This document shows positions 26,523-35,836 of a stretch of DNA of 64,000 nucleotides, piece after piece. A program made the translations under genes and the position numbers. Each line of letters opens with the position of its first letter. The first letter of the stretch is position 1. The stretch comes from Flavobacterium sp. (GTDB taxonomy: Bacteria; Bacteroidota; Bacteroidia; Flavobacteriales; Flavobacteriaceae). A model generated the notes under the pieces. That model made no database searches. It saw only the letters and a list, made by a program, of their open reading frames with translations, and was not told the DNA's origin. Location of the stretch: positions 1 to 64,000 of the forward strand of contig NZ_JAIXUB010000024.1 in the NCBI RefSeq assembly GCF_027484205.1, read 5' to 3'.

Positions 26523-27160
26523 TGCAAATTCTAAAAAATATATTCGTCGGATTTTTAGTCAGTTTTATTGGCTCAATTCCGCTTGGTTATCTTAATATTG
26601 TTGGTTATGAAGTTTATAAAAGTTTCGGATTAAACGAAACTGTTTTCTATTTATTGGGAGTGATTTCAATTGAGTTTTTCGTAATTTATTTCACATTATT
26701 GTTTGCAAATAAGTTAATTGAAAATAAAAAATTAATAAAATTTATTGAAGGTTTCTCCATTGTTTTTATGTTTCTTCTGGCTTATATCTTTTATTCGAGT
26801 GCTTCAAAAGAGGCTTCTTCACAAACAGTTTTAGAAAAATATGTCGATTATTCTCCATTTGTTGTTGGAATAATTCTGAGTTGTTTGAACTTTATTCAAA
26901 TTCCGTTTTGGACAAGTTGGAATTTGTACCTTCTAAATGGAAATTATATTAAAGTGTCCAAATCACTCAACTATTTCTACGTTTTCGGAACTATTTTCGG
27001 AACCTTTTCGGGAATGTTGGTTTTAATTTTATCTTTAGATTATGTAACCAATCAAACCGATTTTTTAGCAAAATATTTAATGAAAGTAATCATTCCATTA
27101 GTATTTATAATTTTGGGATTGGTACAAGGATTTAAGTTTTATAAAAAGTATTCTAAATAG
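26522..27160 (+). CDS. LysE-like multi-pass membrane protein
   Basis: A 212-residue inner membrane protein with six predicted helices. The first, FVGFLVSFIGSIPLGYLNIV, resembles the start of LysE/RhtB-type exporters, as does the overall length. Its ATG overlaps the stop of the ATP-grasp gene in TAATG, so translation is coupled. One reading is that the operon makes a small ligated compound and this protein exports it; this is inference only. Confidence 0.62.
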   Translation: MQILKNIFVGFLVSFIGSIPLGYLNIVGYEVYKSFGLNETVFYLLGVISIEFFVIYFTLLFANKLIENKKLIKFIEGFSIVFMFLLAYIFYSSASKEASSQTVLEKYVDYSPFVVGIILSCLNFIQIPFWTSWNLYLLNGNYIKVSKSLNYFYVFGTIFGTFSGMLVLILSLDYVTNQTDFLAKYLMKVIIPLVFIILGLVQGFKFYKKYSK

Positions 27161-27266
27161 TTTTTTTATCTTTACCATCAAGTAAAGAAACAAATGAAAT
27201 CGAAGATTATTTCATCTGTTCGCTTTTCAAGCTCGAGTCACGAACACCAAAAAACAATTTTAAATT

Positions 27267-27947
27267 GTGAGTAAAAATATTATTATTACAGGAACTTCAC
27301 GAGGCATTGGTTACGAATTGGCATTACAATTTGCAAATGAAGGCCATCAAGTCTTAGCCATTTCAAGGAAAACACCTCAAGAATTAATTGACAATCAAAA
27401 TATCACTTGTCTTTCTATTGATATTGCTGTAGAAGATGATATGCAGGAAGTTGATAAATTTATTTCTTCTACTTGGAAAAAAGTAGATGTTTTAATCAAT
27501 AATGCAGGATGTTTAGTCAATAAACCGTTTTCACAATTAACGCAATCCGATTTTGAAAGAGTTTACAAAGTAAATGTTTTTGGCGTTGCTAATTTAATCA
27601 AGACTTGCTTACCATATATGCAAAAAGGAAGTCATGTGGTTTCCATAAGTTCAATGGGTGGAATTCAAGGAAGTATGAAATTCCCCGGATTGGCGGCTTA
27701 TTCTTCAAGTAAAGGCGCAGTAATTACTCTATCAGAATTATTGGCTGAAGAATTTAAAGAACAAGGAATTGCTTTTAATGTTTTGGCACTTGGAGCAGTC
27801 AATACCGAAATGTTGCAAGAAGCATTTCCGGGTTATGAAGCACCAATTTCACCAAAAGAAATGGCTGATTATATTTTCAATTTTGCTTTGACAGGAAATA
27901 AATTTTATAACGGTAAAGTGTTACAAGTTTCTAGTTCAACTCCATAA
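27267..27947 (+). CDS. SDR family oxidoreductase
   Basis: A 226-residue short-chain dehydrogenase with a GTG start. The cofactor motif TGTSRGIG lies at 8-15, NNAG near 80, a catalytic serine in VSISSMGG and the YSSSK pair near 150. NADP preference is suggested by the basic residues after the second strand (SRK). Substrate is unknown. Its 3' end overlaps the converging VanW-like gene by 17 bases. A 26-codon open frame at 27194-27274 precedes it and overlaps its start. Confidence 0.87.
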   Translation: MSKNIIITGTSRGIGYELALQFANEGHQVLAISRKTPQELIDNQNITCLSIDIAVEDDMQEVDKFISSTWKKVDVLINNAGCLVNKPFSQLTQSDFERVYKVNVFGVANLIKTCLPYMQKGSHVVSISSMGGIQGSMKFPGLAAYSSSKGAVITLSELLAEEFKEQGIAFNVLALGAVNTEMLQEAFPGYEAPISPKEMADYIFNFALTGNKFYNGKVLQVSSSTP

Positions 27948-28635
27948 CTTTGTAAGTTGAAACGCAATGTTGTTTTGAATTAATTGTTGTAACAACTTCA
28001 ATATGATTTTCTTTATAATTTCTTGAGAAATCTATAGAGGATTCTTCAATTTTTTCCTCACTTTTTAGTTTGCAAATGATTTTGTTTTCTTCAAATGAAA
28101 GTAAAAATTGGATAGGAAAGTTATAGTTGTTTTTGATTCTCAAATCTTTGTATCCATATACCACAGTGGCATCTGAACCTATTGGTGTAAAACGTTCATT
28201 TTCTCTATAAATATCTACCGAATGATTGTAACGTTCTACTATTTCTAAATTTCCTTTCAAACTGGTAAAATAAATGATACTTGAAAGCTGACATAATCCT
28301 CCACCAATTTCTTCTGAAACTTTACCTTTTATAATATTTCTTCCAGTTTTAAATCCATTTTTTTCTGATGGTGTACCAATAACTTTCCAAAAAGAAAAAA
28401 TTTCATTCGGATTGATAATTATTGTTTCTACTTTGCGTGAAGCAATTTTTAAGTTGTGAACTTTATTTTCATAAAATGCTCCTTGTTTAATTTCTTGAAT
28501 GGTAGAAATCGAATTTAAAAGAGATGTTTTTTCGTTATTAGCTTTAGCAAAATCAACATTGATATCAGATAAAAAACGTTTTATCAAACGAAATTTCAGC
28601 TTTAAATGATTCGGAATTATAGATTTTAAATACAT
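27931..28635 (-). CDS. VanW family protein
   Basis: A 234-residue protein with the VanW domain over most of its length: FSFWKVIGTPSEKNGFKTGR, IGGGLCQLSSIIYFTSL, ERYNHSVDI and GSDATVVYGYKDLRIKNN. VanW was named from glycopeptide resistance clusters but its function is unknown, and no van genes are here. It lacks the usual N-terminal signal and membrane segment. It overlaps the upstream methyltransferase gene by 10 bases, so the pair is an operon. Confidence 0.85.
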   Translation of the reverse strand: MYLKSIIPNHLKLKFRLIKRFLSDINVDFAKANNEKTSLLNSISTIQEIKQGAFYENKVHNLKIASRKVETIIINPNEIFSFWKVIGTPSEKNGFKTGRNIIKGKVSEEIGGGLCQLSSIIYFTSLKGNLEIVERYNHSVDIYRENERFTPIGSDATVVYGYKDLRIKNNYNFPIQFLLSFEENKIICKLKSEEKIEESSIDFSRNYKENHIEVVTTINSKQHCVSTYKVMELN

Positions 28636-29306
28636 TTTTTTTCTAATTCAACGATTATATAAGAAGCATATTCTTTTAAAAATGAATTGCAAAGAAAATT
28701 GTCAATCTTACCAAAAAAGGGTCTTATCCAAGTTGGAAATCTATGAATCGGAAAGAAAAGGATTCCTTTGTAGTTTTTCAATTTCCAATTGTTTTCCGTC
28801 ATTTTTTGAATTTCTGCTAAAGAAAAATCATTAGCTGCATGCCAATTTGTTGATTTATAGTTAATCAATTTTCGTCTTTTTTTAGATGGAAAATCAAAAA
28901 TTAGTTTGCCGTTTAAATTTAGTTTTTTGTGTGATTCAACTAAAAATTCTTCTGTTATTTTAATGTCTAAATGCATGATTACATGAAGAGAATAAATCAA
29001 ATCAAAATAATTTTCGGGATAAGGAATATTAGAAACAGAACCCTCTTTAATTACTACGTCTGGAAATTTAGATTGTGCAATTTCAATCATTTTCGGACTG
29101 ATATCTACTCCGTGATTTGCAAATTCTAAGAATCTTCCTGTTCCACAACCTAAATCTAATTTTTTTTTGAATGAGTTTTTCTCCAGAATTGCCCTTAAAA
29201 AAATACGTTCTTGTTGGTCAATATATTTTCCATACGAATTTTCAAATCGATTGCTATCGTATGTTGGAGCTAAATTGTCATAATATTTTTTAATTGCATC
29301 AATCAT
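28626..29306 (-). CDS. Class I SAM-dependent methyltransferase
   Basis: A 226-residue enzyme starting at 29306 (MIDAIKKYYDNLAPTYDSNR), the usual family start; two in-frame ATGs further upstream are less likely. The SAM-binding motif LDLGCGTGRFLEF lies near 50-62, followed by NHGVDISPKMIEIA and DLIYSLHVIMHL. This is the Methyltransf_11-like type, with small-molecule substrates that cannot be predicted. It is co-transcribed with the VanW-like gene and divergent from the SprT-like gene with 47 bases between the starts. Confidence 0.85.
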   Translation of the reverse strand: MIDAIKKYYDNLAPTYDSNRFENSYGKYIDQQERIFLRAILEKNSFKKKLDLGCGTGRFLEFANHGVDISPKMIEIAQSKFPDVVIKEGSVSNIPYPENYFDLIYSLHVIMHLDIKITEEFLVESHKKLNLNGKLIFDFPSKKRRKLINYKSTNWHAANDFSLAEIQKMTENNWKLKNYKGILFFPIHRFPTWIRPFFGKIDNFLCNSFLKEYASYIIVELEKKCI

Positions 29307-29340
29307 CTCATAAATGTATGGCATTTCTAACAAAAATAAA

Positions 29341-29348
29341 TAAATTTG
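29341..29348 (+). promoter_or_regulatory. -7 box abutting the SprT-like gene
   Basis: TAAATTTG is a full match to TAnnTTTG and ends five bases before the ATG at 29354. Transcription from it would begin at about the start codon. Confidence 0.4.
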
Positions 29349-29353
29349 TAACA

Positions 29354-29956
29354 ATGAGCGAAGTCCTATCAAAATACCTTCCAGAACATGCAGTTGAATT
29401 GTGTTTTGAATTAATCAAAACGAATTCTGTACACTTAAAAATCGTTAATGAGCGACAAACACGCCATGGTGATTATCGAAAAGGACTTTCTGGCAAACAT
29501 GAAATTACAGTAAATGCTAATTTGAATAAATACCGATTTTTAATCACCTTAGTCCATGAAATTGCTCATTTAGTAGCTTTTGAAAAATACGGAAGAAAAA
29601 TTTTACCTCATGGAGTAGAGTGGAAGATGACATTTCAAAGATTAATGGTTCCGTTTATTCGACCTGAAATTTTTCCACATTCGGTTTTACCTTTAGTTGC
29701 TAATCATTTTAGAAATCCAACTGCTAGTAGTGATACCGATGCTAAATTAGCTTTTGCTTTGAAACAATTTGACGAAAGAAAACCCGATGTTCATTACATT
29801 CATGAAGTACCAAGTGGCAGTTTGTTCAGAATAAAAAACGGAAGAATTTTTCAAAAAAAAGGACTTCGAGTAAAACGATATGAATGTATAGAAGTAAACA
29901 CAGGAAGAACTTTTTTGTTTAACGCCAACGCTGAGGTTGAGATAATTCCCGGATAA
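29354..29956 (+). CDS. SprT-like zinc metalloprotein
   Basis: A 200-residue protein starting at 29354 (MSEVLSKYLPEHAVELCFEL). The zinc motif HEIAH at 68-72 and a third likely ligand in LPHGVEWK (H86) match the SprT family, related to eukaryotic Spartan proteases. The C-terminal zinc ribbon of longer SprT proteins is not evident, as few cysteines are present. Substrate is unknown. It is followed by a small membrane protein after one base and then the mannose-1-phosphate guanylyltransferase gene. Confidence 0.83.
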   Translation: MSEVLSKYLPEHAVELCFELIKTNSVHLKIVNERQTRHGDYRKGLSGKHEITVNANLNKYRFLITLVHEIAHLVAFEKYGRKILPHGVEWKMTFQRLMVPFIRPEIFPHSVLPLVANHFRNPTASSDTDAKLAFALKQFDERKPDVHYIHEVPSGSLFRIKNGRIFQKKGLRVKRYECIEVNTGRTFLFNANAEVEIIPG

Positions 29957-29957
29957 A

Positions 29958-30404
29958 ATGATGAAATTTAAAACTTATTATTTGTTGTTGATTGCATCAT
30001 TGATTTTGTTGCTATTGAGTTTGTTTGAAAATGAATACATTTATGACTATAACATTCATGATACATATTTTGTAATTGCAAGTAATCATTTATATTGGTT
30101 TGTTTCAGTATTGTTAATTTGCTTTTTTATAATTTATTTATTTTTTGATTTTGGTAAAGTTAGTTTAATAGAAATTCTTTCAAAGCTTCACGTTTTTGGT
30201 TCAATTTTTTTTCTTTTAATTATTATTTTTCCTTATTCAAGAGTTTTTAATCAATCAGAGTTTGAACTTTACGATGAATTTATTTGGATTAATATTTCCA
30301 TTATAATAAGTTTTTTAATCTTATTATTTCTTCAACTCCTATTAATTATAAATATATTTGTATCTCTAATTAAAAAATTGAAGTCGATTCGTACTTCTAA
30401 ATAA
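29958..30404 (+). CDS. Small membrane protein with a HDTYF motif
   Basis: A 148-residue protein that I cannot assign to a family. It has four predicted membrane helices (about 7-22, 42-64, 75-92, 108-135). Between the first and second is NIHDTYFVIASNHLYW, which resembles the HDTYYVVAHFH stretch of haem-copper oxidase subunit I, although only the first histidine and one later histidine are kept. The C-terminus is basic (KKLKSIRTSK). It lies one base after the SprT-like gene and two bases before the guanylyltransferase gene. Confidence 0.7.
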   Translation: MMKFKTYYLLLIASLILLLLSLFENEYIYDYNIHDTYFVIASNHLYWFVSVLLICFFIIYLFFDFGKVSLIEILSKLHVFGSIFFLLIIIFPYSRVFNQSEFELYDEFIWINISIIISFLILLFLQLLLIINIFVSLIKKLKSIRTSK

Positions 30405-30406
30405 AT

Positions 30407-31498
30407 ATGAACAGTAATTATTACGCAATATTGATGGCTGGTGGTGTTGGTTCACGATTTTGGCCAGTTTCTACCACAGAATTTCCTAAACAATTTCACG
30501 ACATGTTGGGTTCTGGACATACTTTGATTCAGAAAACCTTCAGTCGTTTGTCAAAATTAATTCCTGCAGAAAATATTTTTATTTTGACGAATGAATTATA
30601 CAATGATTTGGTTTTAGAACAATTGCCAATGGTTAAACAAGAGCAAGTTTTGTTAGAACCAGCCATGCGAAACACCGCACCATGTATTTTGTATGCTTCT
30701 TTAAAAATTCAAAAGTTGAATCCCGATGCCTTAATGGTTGTCGCACCAAGCGATCACTGGATTGAAGATGAAGATGAGTTTGCAAAGAATTTAAAACAAT
30801 GTTTTGATTTTTGTGAAAATGAAGATGCTTTAATGACTTTAGGAATTCAACCAACATTCCCAAATACTGGTTTTGGTTATATTGAATTTGAAACTCGAGG
30901 CGAAGCCGAACTGAGCGTAGCTAAATCTGATGAAAATCCAATAAAAAAAGTAAATCAGTTTAGAGAAAAACCCGATTATGAAACGGCTAAATCGTTTCTT
31001 GAAGCAGGAAATTTCCTTTGGAATGGCGGAATCTTTATTTGGAGTGCTAAATCAATAACTTCAGCTTTTGAAAAATTTCAACCTCAAATGAATAGTTTGT
31101 TTAGACAAGGCATAGAAAGTTATAATACAACATCTGAAAAAGATTTTATTTTAAAAAACTATGCATCTTCAGAAAATGTCTCCATTGATTATGCCATAAT
31201 GGAGAATGCCACAAATGTATATGTTTTGCCAGCTACTTTCGATTGGAACGATTTAGGAACTTGGGGACAATTGCATGAAAAAATTGAAAAAGATGAAAAT
31301 AATAATGGAGTAATCAATGCTAAAGTTATTTTAGAAAATGCATCCAATAATATCATTCGTTCTGATGCGGATAAGATTATAGTTATTGATGGTTTGCATG
31401 ATTATATTATTGTAGATAAGGAAGGTGTTTTAATGATTTATCCAAAATCTAAAGAACAAGATATAAAGCGAATAACTGGTTTAGCAAATAAATTGTAA
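30407..31498 (+). CDS. Mannose-1-phosphate guanylyltransferase
   Basis: A 363-residue nucleotidyltransferase making GDP-mannose for surface glycans. The nucleotide-binding signature AGGVGSRFWPVSTTEFPKQF lies at 11-30. Other motifs are LVLEQLPMVK, PSDHWI, NTGFGYIEF, FREKPD and FLWNGGIFIW. The isomerase domain of bifunctional ManC proteins is absent, so this is the shorter single-function form. It ends a three-gene unit with the SprT-like and small membrane protein genes. Confidence 0.92.
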   Translation: MNSNYYAILMAGGVGSRFWPVSTTEFPKQFHDMLGSGHTLIQKTFSRLSKLIPAENIFILTNELYNDLVLEQLPMVKQEQVLLEPAMRNTAPCILYASLKIQKLNPDALMVVAPSDHWIEDEDEFAKNLKQCFDFCENEDALMTLGIQPTFPNTGFGYIEFETRGEAELSVAKSDENPIKKVNQFREKPDYETAKSFLEAGNFLWNGGIFIWSAKSITSAFEKFQPQMNSLFRQGIESYNTTSEKDFILKNYASSENVSIDYAIMENATNVYVLPATFDWNDLGTWGQLHEKIEKDENNNGVINAKVILENASNNIIRSDADKIIVIDGLHDYIIVDKEGVLMIYPKSKEQDIKRITGLANKL

Positions 31499-31563
31499 GA
31501 TTTTTATTTTATAAACGCAACCATTTGCAAAAAAAATCATCTTACTTTATAAAACCTCACATT

Positions 31564-34500
31564 ATGAAATGTTCAAAAAATAATAAATCTCTTTTTTTAA
31601 ATTTTTTCATATTATTTTTTGTTCAGTTTTCATTTGGGCAATTATCATCATTTACACTAAATGTGGTGCCAACACATGAAACTTGTACTGGAAATGGAGC
31701 ATTAAATTTTAATGTTTCAGGAACGGTTTCAGGATCAACAATGGATTTTGCGGTTTATTTATTACCTAATTTAACAACTCCTTTAGCAACGGTAACAGCA
31801 ACTAGTTTAACAGGTTTAAATTCTGGAAATTATAGAGTTGTAGCAACGCAATCTCTTGGTGGAAGTTCAGCTTCAAAGCAACAAGACGTAACAATTAATA
31901 ACGCTGTTTTACCTCTAAGTTATACGTTGTCAGGTATTAAAGTCAAATGTGGAAATGATGGTCTAATTCAAGTAAATGTTTCTGCTGGTAGCCCAGTTTC
32001 CTATCAGATTTTATCTGGACCAGTTACAACTTCTCAGCAAAGTTCTAATGTTTTTAATGGTTTACCTGCCGGTATTTATCAAATTAGAGTTTTTGATTCT
32101 TGTGGAGAAGCGGTTGTTCAAACTTATACATTGTTGCAAGAATCTGTTTCTTTGATTATTGATCCTGTTGTTATTCAAAATAATTTTTTACTTACATGTA
32201 ATACAATTTCAGTAACTAATTATTTTGGAGTTCTTTCGGGTTCTGTTATTGCATTTCCATTAACTTTTAACTATGTCGTTTATCCACCAACTGGAAGTCC
32301 AATTTCGTATTCGCAAACTATAAACTCAGGTTCGATAGCTTCACTGGAAATTCCTTTTTTTAACAATCAATCTTATTACTACAATTTACAAGTTATTGAT
32401 GCCTGCGGAAATGTTTATAATAGAAATAACAATATAATTAATAGAAAATTCGATTTTACTACAAATATTGATAAGTTAAATTGTACAGATATTTCTTTAC
32501 TAATAACTCCTGAATTTTTTATAGCTCCATATACTATTAACTTCCTAACTTTTCCAGCTGGATTTAATCCTGCAACATTTAATTCTGTTCATCCTGGACC
32601 ATTTTCAAGTACTTCTGTAATTTATGGTGGAATCGGAAACAGTTTTCCTCTAGGTAATTACACAATTCAAGTAACCGATAGTTGTGGTAGAACATTAACA
32701 AAAAATGTTACAGTAACCTCACAAAATCCAACACCAACAATTGTAGGATCAAATAATGGTTGTGGTCAAATATCAATTTTACTTGAAGGAAACTTTATGG
32801 TTTCTGTTGTGATGACAAATGCGCCAAGTACATACACACAACCTTTGCCTCAAAACGTTTCTACTTTGTTGAATACAAATGGTTCGCAGTTGTTTATTTC
32901 TAATTTACCTGTAGGAACTTATACTTTTCAAGTAACTGATAACTGTGGAATTGTAACTACACTCAACGGAACAGTTTCGCCTTATTTACCAACACCGCTA
33001 AGTATTATAAAAAGACCAGGATGCGAAGTTGGATTTGGTTCAATTGTTGTCAATGATACAAACTCTATTTCTTCTGCAGTTTTAATTGCTGCACCTTCAT
33101 CTTTTACAGGAACTTTGCCATTAAATTTATCTACAAATATTGTTTTTGGGACTTTCTATTTTGGATCTGTTCCAGAAGGTAGTTATACTTTTCAATTTAC
33201 AAGTTCTTGTGGCGGAATAAGAACGAGTACAATAGTTGTTGAAGGCTATCAGGTTACAACTAATACTGTAAACATTACTGAAAATTGTGGTTCTTTTAAT
33301 TTATATCTTCAGCATTTGAGTAATGGTATTTTTTCTCAAACCTATTGGCTACAAAAATTTAATCCTGTAACTGGTCAATGGACACATCCTGGAACGGGTT
33401 CTGTTTATGTTGATGGAACAGATTTAACTTCAATAAATGCAAGACTTTTAACAAACAATATCAATAATATTAATTTAGCTTATACAGGACAATTTAGAGT
33501 TGTAAAAATGTATAGAACACTTGTAAACACTACTTATATCAGTTGTATTTCAGTAATAAATGAGTTTGAATTTACTGGCGGACCTAAAATTACTAATGTT
33601 TATGCTTTTTTATGTTCTGCAAATAATAACGAGGTAGTTGTTGAAGCCACAGGACTTCCTCCATTGCAATATAGTATAACTACTAAAAATGGAGTTCCTT
33701 TTGTAGTAAACAATGGTAGTAATAATTCATTTACGAATCTTGAATCAGCTATTTATAATTTCCAAGTGCAAGATGTTTGTGGGAATATTGTAAACAGTGT
33801 TTTTGACGTAACTACATTAGTACCTTTTGTAGTGGAAGCAACTCCTTTTTGTAATGGTCAGGTTGGTTCGCTTTCGGTTCCATTATTTTCTTTTTTAACT
33901 TATGAATGGTGGAAAGGAACTGCAACGACTACAATTTTAAGTACATCAAATAGTTTAACTTTTTCACCATTTAATGCTGCGACTGATTTTGGGACATATC
34001 ATGTTAGAATTACTAATACAAACAATTCATCATCATGTGTTGACACAGTTTTAGATTATGTAATTCCAAATAATACAAGCACACCAAATGCAGGAATTGA
34101 TGGAACAATTTCCTATTGTGGTAATCAAGGTTCTATCGATTTGTTTTCTGTTTTATCTGGAACTTTTGACAATACAGGAACATGGAGTGAAATTACAGGC
34201 TCTGGAACTTTAGTAAATAATATATGGAATTCGAGTGCTGTTGTACCTGGAAATTATCAGTTTAAATACAGAGTTGATGGTTTGTGTGATGCTTTTGATG
34301 AATCTTTTGTGAATATAACAATTAATGAAATTCCGCAATCGCCAATTCCTACTGTTGATGCAGTCATTTGTGACGGATCAAATTTACAGCTTTATGCTAC
34401 AACAATTCCTGGTGTCACTTATGAATGGGTTGGACCAAATGGTTTTGCCTCAAATGTTCAAAACCCAATAATTAATAACGTTTCAACACTGTATAATGGA

Positions 34501-35070
34501 ACTTATTTTGTGAAAGCGCTTACTGCAAATTGCGAATCTACAGTTTCATCTGTTGAGGTTTTAATTTCAACCTTGCCACAATTTTCTTTAGATTTTGATT
34601 GTATTGAAAATATCGCAACTTTATCGGCTACAACCCTTAATAATTCTTTTGATGCGTTAACTTCAGTCTATAATTGGACTAATGCAGATGGTTTTTCAAG
34701 TTCTGAAAATCCAATAAATATAACAGGTAAAGAAAAAGGAATTTATACTTTAACAGTTACTAATGCGTTAGGATGTTCTGCAACTGAAACGATTGAAGTT
34801 AAAACCACTTTGTGCAAAATACCAAAAGGAATTTCTCCTAATACTGATGGTGATAATGATGAATTTGATTTATCAGGTTTTGATGGTGTTCAAAAAGTGA
34901 AAATTTTTAACCGATATGGAATGACTGTTTTTGAGCAAGATAATTACGTCAATCAATGGAAAGGACAAGATAAAAATGGAAACCTTTTGCCTTCAGGAAC
35001 TTACTATTATCTTGTGTCTTTTGCTAATGGAGAACCAAAAACGGGTTGGGTTTATTTATCTAAAGATTAA
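31564..35070 (+). CDS. Large secreted protein with T9SS type B sorting domain
   Basis: A 1168-residue secreted protein. The ATG at 31564 gives a signal peptide ending FSFGQ; a TTG 39 bases upstream is in frame but less likely. The body has several repeats of about 90-100 residues, each with a beta-sandwich-like end of the type SYTFQ(V/F)T(D/S)xCG, seen at least five times. Later segments are rich in PNAG and Ig-like patterns (TYEWVGPNGFASNVQNP). The last 80 residues, IPKGISPNTDGDNDEFDLSG to the end, match the gliding-associated C-terminal (CHU_C, type B) sorting domain. It is a likely adhesin or surface protein exported by the PorU/PorV system. Confidence 0.88.
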   Translation: MKCSKNNKSLFLNFFILFFVQFSFGQLSSFTLNVVPTHETCTGNGALNFNVSGTVSGSTMDFAVYLLPNLTTPLATVTATSLTGLNSGNYRVVATQSLGGSSASKQQDVTINNAVLPLSYTLSGIKVKCGNDGLIQVNVSAGSPVSYQILSGPVTTSQQSSNVFNGLPAGIYQIRVFDSCGEAVVQTYTLLQESVSLIIDPVVIQNNFLLTCNTISVTNYFGVLSGSVIAFPLTFNYVVYPPTGSPISYSQTINSGSIASLEIPFFNNQSYYYNLQVIDACGNVYNRNNNIINRKFDFTTNIDKLNCTDISLLITPEFFIAPYTINFLTFPAGFNPATFNSVHPGPFSSTSVIYGGIGNSFPLGNYTIQVTDSCGRTLTKNVTVTSQNPTPTIVGSNNGCGQISILLEGNFMVSVVMTNAPSTYTQPLPQNVSTLLNTNGSQLFISNLPVGTYTFQVTDNCGIVTTLNGTVSPYLPTPLSIIKRPGCEVGFGSIVVNDTNSISSAVLIAAPSSFTGTLPLNLSTNIVFGTFYFGSVPEGSYTFQFTSSCGGIRTSTIVVEGYQVTTNTVNITENCGSFNLYLQHLSNGIFSQTYWLQKFNPVTGQWTHPGTGSVYVDGTDLTSINARLLTNNINNINLAYTGQFRVVKMYRTLVNTTYISCISVINEFEFTGGPKITNVYAFLCSANNNEVVVEATGLPPLQYSITTKNGVPFVVNNGSNNSFTNLESAIYNFQVQDVCGNIVNSVFDVTTLVPFVVEATPFCNGQVGSLSVPLFSFLTYEWWKGTATTTILSTSNSLTFSPFNAATDFGTYHVRITNTNNSSSCVDTVLDYVIPNNTSTPNAGIDGTISYCGNQGSIDLFSVLSGTFDNTGTWSEITGSGTLVNNIWNSSAVVPGNYQFKYRVDGLCDAFDESFVNITINEIPQSPIPTVDAVICDGSNLQLYATTIPGVTYEWVGPNGFASNVQNPIINNVSTLYNGTYFVKALTANCESTVSSVEVLISTLPQFSLDFDCIENIATLSATTLNNSFDALTSVYNWTNADGFSSSENPINITGKEKGIYTLTVTNALGCSATETIEVKTTLCKIPKGISPNTDGDNDEFDLSGFDGVQKVKIFNRYGMTVFEQDNYVNQWKGQDKNGNLLPSGTYYYLVSFANGEPKTGWVYLSKD

Positions 35071-35071
35071 T

Positions 35072-35836
35072 TTATTCTTCTTTATTTTGGGCCTTTCTAA
35101 TTTTTTTGAACAAATTTGAAGAATAAACAAAATCTACAATAGCTTCATTATCTGTTTTAAAAATGTCTTTTTTAGTTCCTTCCCATGCTAAAATACCATT
35201 TTTTAAAAAGATAATTTTTTCTCCAATTTCCATTACAGAATTCATGTCGTGTGTATTTATAACCGTTGTAATATTGTATTCTACTGTAATTTCATGAATC
35301 AAATTATCGATTACAATAGCAGTTTTTGGATCTAATCCAGAATTTGGTTCATCACAAAAAAGATATTTTGGATTGTTTACAATTGCTCTTGCTATTGCAA
35401 CTCGCTTTTGCATTCCTCCTGAAATTTCTGATGGTTTTTTTTGATTGGCATTGATTAAATTAACACGGTCAATTACTGTATTTACACGTTCTCTTATTTC
35501 TTCAGGAGATTTAGTGGTAAACATTTTCAAAGGAAAACCAATATTTTCCTCAACGGTCATACTGTCAAATAATGCACTTCCTTGAAAAACCATTCCAATT
35601 TCTGTTCGTAATGCACGTTTTTCATCTGCGGAAAGTTCAGAATAAATTCTTCCATCAAAAGAAATTGTTCCAATTTCAGGTGTAAAAATTCCTAATAATG
35701 ATTTAAGTAAAACCGTTTTACCCGAACCACTTTGACCAATGATTAAGTTAGTTTTTCCTGTTTCAAAAACAGTGGAAACACCTTTTAATACTTTTGAATC
35801 GCCAAACGATTTTTCAACATTTTTAACTTCTATCAT
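35072..35836 (-). CDS. ABC transporter ATP-binding protein, MlaF-like
   Basis: A 254-residue ATPase starting at 35836 (MIEVKNVEKSF); the longer frame would overlap the permease gene more than needed. The Walker A motif GQSGSGKT is at 34-41, the signature ISGGMQKR at 138-145 and Walker B YLFCDE at 158-163. SGGMQKR is typical of MlaF/Ttg2A ATPases that power phospholipid transport across the envelope. Its start overlaps the permease stop in ATGA, so the two are translationally coupled. Confidence 0.9.
   Translation of the reverse strand: MIEVKNVEKSFGDSKVLKGVSTVFETGKTNLIIGQSGSGKTVLLKSLLGIFTPEIGTISFDGRIYSELSADEKRALRTEIGMVFQGSALFDSMTVEENIGFPLKMFTTKSPEEIRERVNTVIDRVNLINANQKKPSEISGGMQKRVAIARAIVNNPKYLFCDEPNSGLDPKTAIVIDNLIHEITVEYNITTVINTHDMNSVMEIGEKIIFLKNGILAWEGTKKDIFKTDNEAIVDFVYSSNLFKKIRKAQNKEE

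Noticed and set aside
28626..28635. Fusion of the methyltransferase and VanW-like genes
   Set aside because: The overlap is ten bases in different frames with a proper stop, so they are two coupled genes.
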